Positions 59,545-64,000 of a stretch of 64,000 bases of DNA are shown here, one piece after another (the stretch's first letter is position 1; every line of letters begins with the position of its first letter). The DNA is from Sphingobium fuliginis. Its GTDB lineage: Bacteria; Pseudomonadota; Alphaproteobacteria; Sphingomonadales; Sphingomonadaceae. The notes under the pieces were generated by a model, which made no database searches, was not told the origin of the DNA, and was given only the letters and a program-made list of their open reading frames with translations. Location of the stretch: positions 171,087-235,086 of the forward strand of contig NZ_SEON01000008.1 of assembly GCF_004152845.1 (NCBI RefSeq), read 5' to 3'. The position numbers and the translations under genes were made by a program.

Positions 59545-60933
59545 ATGACACAGGCCAAGGCGAGCGTCGCCAAAGTCATCGAGCGCAATCTTCACCAGCT
59601 CTCCCGGACGCGCGGCTTCCTCGCGGCGGAGCCGGGATTCGCCGTCATCGATGGCACGCTCGTCCGCGAGCCGGCGATCGTCGCCTATGTGCGCCGCTGG
59701 CTGCCGCCGGAAAGCCTGCTGCCGGAGGAACGGCTGCCGGAAGCGGTCGAAGGCGTCCGCATTGATGTCGTCCAGGCTGACCCGTGGAAGGCGCTGGAGC
59801 TCGCGCAGGACCGCCTGCCCGTTGCGGCCGGCCTCGATGCCGCCGCTGCCTCGGCCCTGCGCTATGAAGGAATCGAGGGCGATCCCATCGACGAAGAGGT
59901 GACCTTCCATGGAACACTGGTCTGTCATGCCGGCCCCGACACCGGCTGGACGACGCTGCAAGGCTTCCTCGGCGGCGTCGAGGAGCGGCTCACCGTTGCA
60001 ATGTACGACTTCTCGGCCGACTACATCGCCAATGCCCTGATCGACGCCGTTACGGCGGCCAACGCTGAGGTTGCCCTCACTATTGACGATGACCTGCGCG
60101 AGAACCTCGGAGACGGGGAGGAAAGCATTCAGGAGCGGCTCGAAAGCCGTCTCGGCGCCCGCTACAGCGCCTCGATCATCTTCTGCAACTCCAGCCGCCG
60201 CTTCCCCTCCGCCTACCATCCCAAGGTCGCGGTCCGCGACGACACGGTGATGTGGCTATCGAGCGGCAACTGGTCCCCGGCGAGTCAGCCTCCACTCGAC
60301 CCGCTCGGCAAGCCCGCCGATGCCCGCACAATGTTCCGGCGCGGTAACCGCGAATGGCATGTTATCGCTGAGGATGCGGGGCTCGCCCAGCTGTTCCAGC
60401 GCTACATCCTCCACGACAAGGCCATGGCTGACTCCGACAATGCCGCAGAGCCCGGCACCTCGCTCGCGATGCCCGACCTCTTCGTCTCGATCGACGAGCT
60501 GGCAGATCGCGCAGCGCTCGATCTGGCCGCTCCGCCCGAGCCGGTCGCGCCAGCCAGGCTTCCCTCGGCGCCCCGCCCGATCCGTATTCAGCCTCTGCTG
60601 TCACCCGATAACTATGCGCGGCGTATAACCGAATGGATCGAGGGCGCTGAGCGCAGCCTCTATCTTCAATACTCCTATATCAAATGGAGCGACCTCGGCA
60701 TCGACGCAGGCCTGAAGCACGTGCTCGCGCACCTTGCCGAGCGCTCGCAGGACGAAGATTTCGACCTGCGCATAATCATCGGCGACAGCTCGGCGCGCGA
60801 GAATGCGCGGCTGCTCGCGCAGAACGGCTTCGACGAGAGCTGCCTTCGCGCGCAATCCAAGATTCACAACAATGTTATCGAATATCTGCGCGATTTCATA
60901 ACTTTACGCCCAACCGCGCACAGGTCTCCCTAG
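59545..60933 (+). pseudogene. Phospholipase D-like nuclease/hydrolase, 3'-truncated
   Basis: The product has an N-terminal helical region (VIERNLHQLSRTRGFLAAEP) and two PLD-type halves. The first HKD motif is complete: HPKVAVRDD with SSGNWSPAS downstream. The second reaches only QSKIHNN, where HNK-x4-D would be expected, and then runs into unrelated sequence to a stop. Two HKD motifs are needed for activity, so the enzyme is most likely dead. The break is near 60871. The ATG at 59545 follows AGGA. Its divergent partner is the 408-aa gene, before IS21 entry. PLD-like nucleases are common in defence and conflict loci. Confidence 0.8.
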
Positions 60934-61009
60934 AGCGTTTGGCGTGAAATAGGAATCGGCGGGGATTCCCATGCCAGGCAAATTATGATTCATTCGCTGC
61001 TGGAGGTGG

Positions 61010-61539
61010 ATGATTGGAAAAGCCTATTCGAGCGATCTTCGGGAACGGATTTCAGCGCATGTATCAGCGGGTTATTCGCGGCGTGATGCAGCGCGGCGTT
61101 TTGGGGTTAGTCCAAGCTGTGCCGTTAAACTCGCACAGAGGGTTTCAAAGACGGCCCAGCTTCCCCTGCCAAACAGGGACGCCCACCAGGTGCCGGTAAG
61201 CTCGCTCCGTACGCCAGCATATTGAGCCGCTGGGTTGATGAAAAGTCAGACATCGCGATGGCCGAACTGGCTCCGAAGCTAAAAGCCCATAGTGGTCTTG
61301 AAGTTCATCCGGCATCGCTGTCACGGGCGCTCCTTGCTGCGGGCTTTCGATATAAAAAAGCCCTGATGGCGTCGGAATGCGGACGCGATGATGTGGCCCA
61401 AGCCCGTCGGCGTTGGCGCCTGGATCGACAACCACGCATGCGCGAGGAGCGGCATCGGCTTCACTTCATTGATGAGACAGCTACCACGACGGAGATGACA
61501 AGGTTACGTGGCCGTGCCCTGCATGGCAGGCGTCTCAAG
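61010..61539 (+). pseudogene. IS630-family transposase, frameshifted and truncated
   Basis: The first frame (GKAYSSDLRERISAHVSAGY, then SRRDAARRFGVSPS) is the helix-turn-helix of an IS630 transposase. Near 61150 a one-base loss shifts the frame: GRPPGAGKLAPYASILSRW continues in another frame, then ELAPKLKAH, FIDETATTTEMTRLRGRAL with the first catalytic Asp. It is cut at 61539 by the second IS21 element. The left end probably lies near 60931, where CTAGAGCGTTTGGCG suggests a TA target. It is not functional. Confidence 0.8.
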
Positions 61540-61687
61540 TGTCAATCGGCGTGCAAACGGGACCCCCTTTCAAGGATGGCACGACTGTCAAGGAACGCGC
61601 CTTGCGCTGCGCGCGGCGTAGGGAGGGCGGAGCCCGACCGGAGGCGCGCGCAGCGCAAAGCATCTTCATCCTGACCTGCGGCGAGGA

Positions 61688-62416
61688 TCAGTTTCGGTTC
61701 TTGAAGCGCCAGCTGTCATTGCCGGTTTCGATGATGTCGCAATGATGGGTGACGCGATCGAGGAGAGCGGTGGTCATCTTGGGATCGCCGAACACGGTCG
61801 GCCATTCCCCGAACGCCAGGTTGGTCGTGATGATGACGCTGGTTTGCTCGTAAAGCTTGCTGACGAGATGGAACAGCAACTGCCCGCCTGAACGGGCGAA
61901 TGGCAGATAGCCAAGCTCGTCCAGAACCACGAGATCGAGCCGAGAGAGCTGGGCGGCAAGCGCGCCGCTTTTGCCGATCCGGGCTTCCTCTTCGAGGCGG
62001 GTCACCAGATCCACGGTGTTGAAGTAACGCCCCCGCGCCCCGGCGCGAACGACATTGGCGGTGATGGCGATGGCCAGATGGGTCTTGCCGGTGCCGGTGC
62101 CGCCGACCAGGACAATATTGCGCCGTGCGGGCAGGAACGCGCCACCGTGCAGCGAACGGACCAGCCCCTCGTTGATCGGCGTCCCTTCGAAGCGGAACGC
62201 ATCGATATCCTTCACCACCGGCAGCTTGGCGGCCGCCATCCGGTATCGGATCGAGGCCGCGTGGCGGTGCGTTGCTTCCGCGCGCAGCAGATCGGTCAGT
62301 ATCTCCATCGTTGTGCGCTGACGCTGGAGGCCCGTGGTGACGGCCTCATCGAACGCGCCGGCCATCCCCTTGAGCCTAAGCCCGCGCATCGCGTCGATCA
62401 TGTCATGCCGCTGCAT
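61688..62416 (-). CDS. istB: IS21 helper ATPase IstB
   Basis: The 242-residue protein has Walker A in [17 protein letters not shown], Walker B in [13 protein letters not shown] and the block [19 protein letters not shown]. It is shorter than the other IstB in the window and clearly diverged. Its start overlaps the end of istA by 14 bases. Intact, it could act for related elements elsewhere. Confidence 0.95.
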   Translation of the reverse strand: MQRHDMIDAMRGLRLKGMAGAFDEAVTTGLQRQRTTMEILTDLLRAEATHRHAASIRYRMAAAKLPVVKDIDAFRFEGTPINEGLVRSLHGGAFLPARRNIVLVGGTGTGKTHLAIAITANVVRAGARGRYFNTVDLVTRLEEEARIGKSGALAAQLSRLDLVVLDELGYLPFARSGGQLLFHLVSKLYEQTSVIITTNLAFGEWPTVFGDPKMTTALLDRVTHHCDIIETGNDSWRFKNRN

Positions 62417-63917
62417 GGAAGTTCCTCAGTTGGTCGTAACGGGCACAGTCAGCGATCGGCGGATGCCGCAGGGTATTGTCCTCTGAAGTGACGATCGTCA
62501 GCGGTCGCGGCGGTTCGCGGCGCCGTGCCAGGATATTGAGGATCAGATCGTCGCTCGCCGTGCCGGTCGCCAGCGCCTCCCGCACGGCGGCCTCGACGAG
62601 TTCCAGGCCGTCGGTCAGCACGGCCGCCAGCACGCGCACGAACCGCCGGTCAGAATCATCGCCGTTGCCCAGCTTGCGTCGCAACCGCGCCAAGGCTGGC
62701 GGCAACTCCCAGTCCTGGAAAGGGGCGCCGTTGCGTAAAGCGCCGGGCTTGCGGGCCAGCACCGGCAGATAGTGCCAGGGATCATAGATGGTGCGGTTCC
62801 GCCCGAAGAAGCGGGGATGCTCGGCGACGACCTCATCGCCGCATCGCACGACAATGCGGTCGGCATAGGCCCGAACCTGCACCGTGCGCCGCGCCACCGT
62901 CGAGAGGACCGAGTATCGGTTGCGATCGTAGCTGATCAGGCAGGTGCCCGACACGCCGTGCTCGCTCTCGTTGAAGCCATCGAACGGCCCCAGCATCGAC
63001 TGTAATGCAGGGCGTTCCATCTCCAGCATCTGCGCCACGGTCTGGTCGCCCTGCTCAGGATGGGCTTGTCGTTCGGCCCAGCGCCGGCACTCAGCTTCCA
63101 GCCAGCCATTGAGCTCCTCGAGGCTGGCGAACCGCAGACGGGGCTGGAAGAAGCGCCCTCGGATGGTCTGCACCTGGTTCTCGACCTGGCCCTTCTCCCA
63201 GCCCGCCGCCGGCGAGCAGGCCGTGGGCTCGACCATGTAATGGTCGGCCATGATCAGGGACCGCCGGTTGAACACCCGGTCCTTACCGGTGAACACGCTC
63301 GTCACCGCCGTCTTCATATTATCGTAGATGCCGCGCCTGGGCACGCCGCCGAAAAAGGCAAAGCCGCGCGCATGCGCGTCAAACAGCATCTCCTGGGTCT
63401 CGCGTGGATAGGCTCGGACATACACCGCCCGCGACGCGCACAGCCGCATGTGCGCGACCTTTACCCGCATCGGCTTGCCGGCGATCTCGACATCCTCGTG
63501 GCTCCAGTCGAACTGGTAGGCCTCGCCGGGCTGGAACAGCATCGGAATAAAGGCCGTCGTCCCGTCGCCGACATCCCTGCGCCGCTCGATCTTCCACCGT
63601 GCCGCATAGCGGCGCACGGCATCGTAAGAGCCCTCGAAACCCTCATGCACCAGAAGGTCGTGGATATGGGGCATCCGAAGCCGGTCACGCCGGCCCCGTA
63701 CCTCGTTCTCTTCCAACAGCACATCCAGCCGATCCTGAAACGGACCGATCCGCGGCAGCGGCTGAACCTTGCGTCGATAATCAAATGCGCCTTCAGGCGC
63801 TCGGATCGCCTTGCGGATTACCTACCGCGACACATGCAGATCACGCGCGATCGCCTTGATCGCCTTCCCGCCGGCATACTCACGCCGGATACGAACCACT
63901 GTCTCCAAAACCAACAT
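62403..63917 (-). pseudogene. istA: IS21 transposase IstA with in-frame amber stop
   Basis: Translation from the ATG at 63917 gives MLVLETVVRIRREYAGGKA and the helix-turn-helix AIKAIARDLHVSR, then a TAG at 63822-63824, then VIRKAIRAPEGAFDYRRK and the rest of the protein without further stops. Relatives have an amino acid, commonly Lys, at that place. The DDE core is otherwise intact: FDWSHEDVEI, RGIYDNMKTAV and KGQVENQVQTIRGRFF. A GTG at 63722 would give a form lacking the DNA-binding helix. The element is probably unable to move by itself unless the stop is read through. Confidence 0.85.
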
Positions 63918-64000
63918 CCCGATCTCGCCGCATGAACTTCCACGCGACTGTGTAAGCTATCGAAATGAGGGGTCCCTTTTAGACGCCGATCACCCCGCTA

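Larger units (their letters stand above)
61540..63992. mobile_element. Second IS21-family insertion sequence
   Basis: This 2453-bp element carries istA and istB on the minus strand. Ends are TGTCAATCGGCGTGCAAACG at the left and, in reverse complement, TGATCGGCGTCTAAAAGGGA at the right; both continue to GACCCC and show the terminal TG of the family. It interrupts the IS630 transposase. It belongs to a different IS21 branch than the first element. The right flank has only eight bases in the window, too few to test a target duplication. Confidence 0.88.

Noticed and set aside
1..64000. CRISPR arrays, rRNA or tRNA genes
   Set aside because: No regularly spaced repeats and no conserved RNA gene segments were seen on either strand.

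Overview
The window is GC-rich alphaproteobacterial DNA, most likely from a sphingomonad (Sphingomonas, Sphingobium or Novosphingobium type). That placement rests on the protein character, the FixJ-type regulators and the metal-resistance gene layouts, and is an inference. No rRNA, tRNA or replication gene is visible. The density of transposons suggests a plasmid or a chromosomal genomic island that carries copper and zinc/cadmium/cobalt resistance.

Layout. 0-1 kb: the end of a FixJ-type response regulator and a stand-alone receiver protein. 1.1-2.6 kb: scar DNA with a CorA 3' fragment, a DinJ/YafQ toxin-antitoxin pair and an integrase remnant. 2.7-9.8 kb: a minus-strand run of aldehyde dehydrogenase, alcohol dehydrogenase, CopA multicopper oxidase, CopB, an MFS transporter and a DUF411 protein. 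10-18 kb: small exported His/Met/Cys-rich proteins around a copper-type MerR regulator and an eight-gene operon. 18.2-24.5 kb: a plus-strand CusCBA-type efflux system with a CusF-like lipoprotein. 24.7-30.3 kb: a nuclease-like gene abutting a Tn3-family transposon with perfect 34-bp inverted repeats. 30.5-46.8 kb: a zinc/cadmium/cobalt island with czcCBA, a P1B-4-like ATPase, two CDF exporters, a ZIP protein, an FTR1 fusion, a divalent-metal MerR regulator and several unexpected companions. 47-53.3 kb: a truncated Tn5053/Tn402-like module (resolvase, TniA, broken TniB) cut by a second Tn3-family transposon. 53.3-61 kb: an intracellular subtilisin-like protease, a small protein, an unrecognised 408-residue protein and a 3'-truncated PLD-like nuclease, split by an IS21 element. 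61-64 kb: a broken IS630 element interrupted by a second IS21 element whose istA carries an in-frame amber codon.

How the genes work together. Copper handling seems to cover every compartment: periplasmic oxidation (CopA), outer-membrane CopB, RND export (CusCBA/CusF), a Tat-exported cysteine-bundle storage protein, and small metal-binding periplasmic proteins. Three MerR-type operators share one consensus and would tie several of these genes to the local CueR-like regulator. Divalent metals are handled by CzcCBA, a P1B-4 ATPase and CDF exporters, with a second MerR protein that keeps the Cys typical of Zn/Cd/Pb sensors.

Most promising for novelty are (1) the MerR-headed operon that combines a membrane-tethered NAD(P)H:FAD/[2Fe-2S] oxidoreductase, a b-type membrane cytochrome, a heptaheme cytochrome c, a DUF1622 membrane protein and a copper storage protein, which looks like a copper-induced trans-membrane electron pathway; and (2) the protease / small protein / 408-aa protein / PLD gene set on the mobile right arm.
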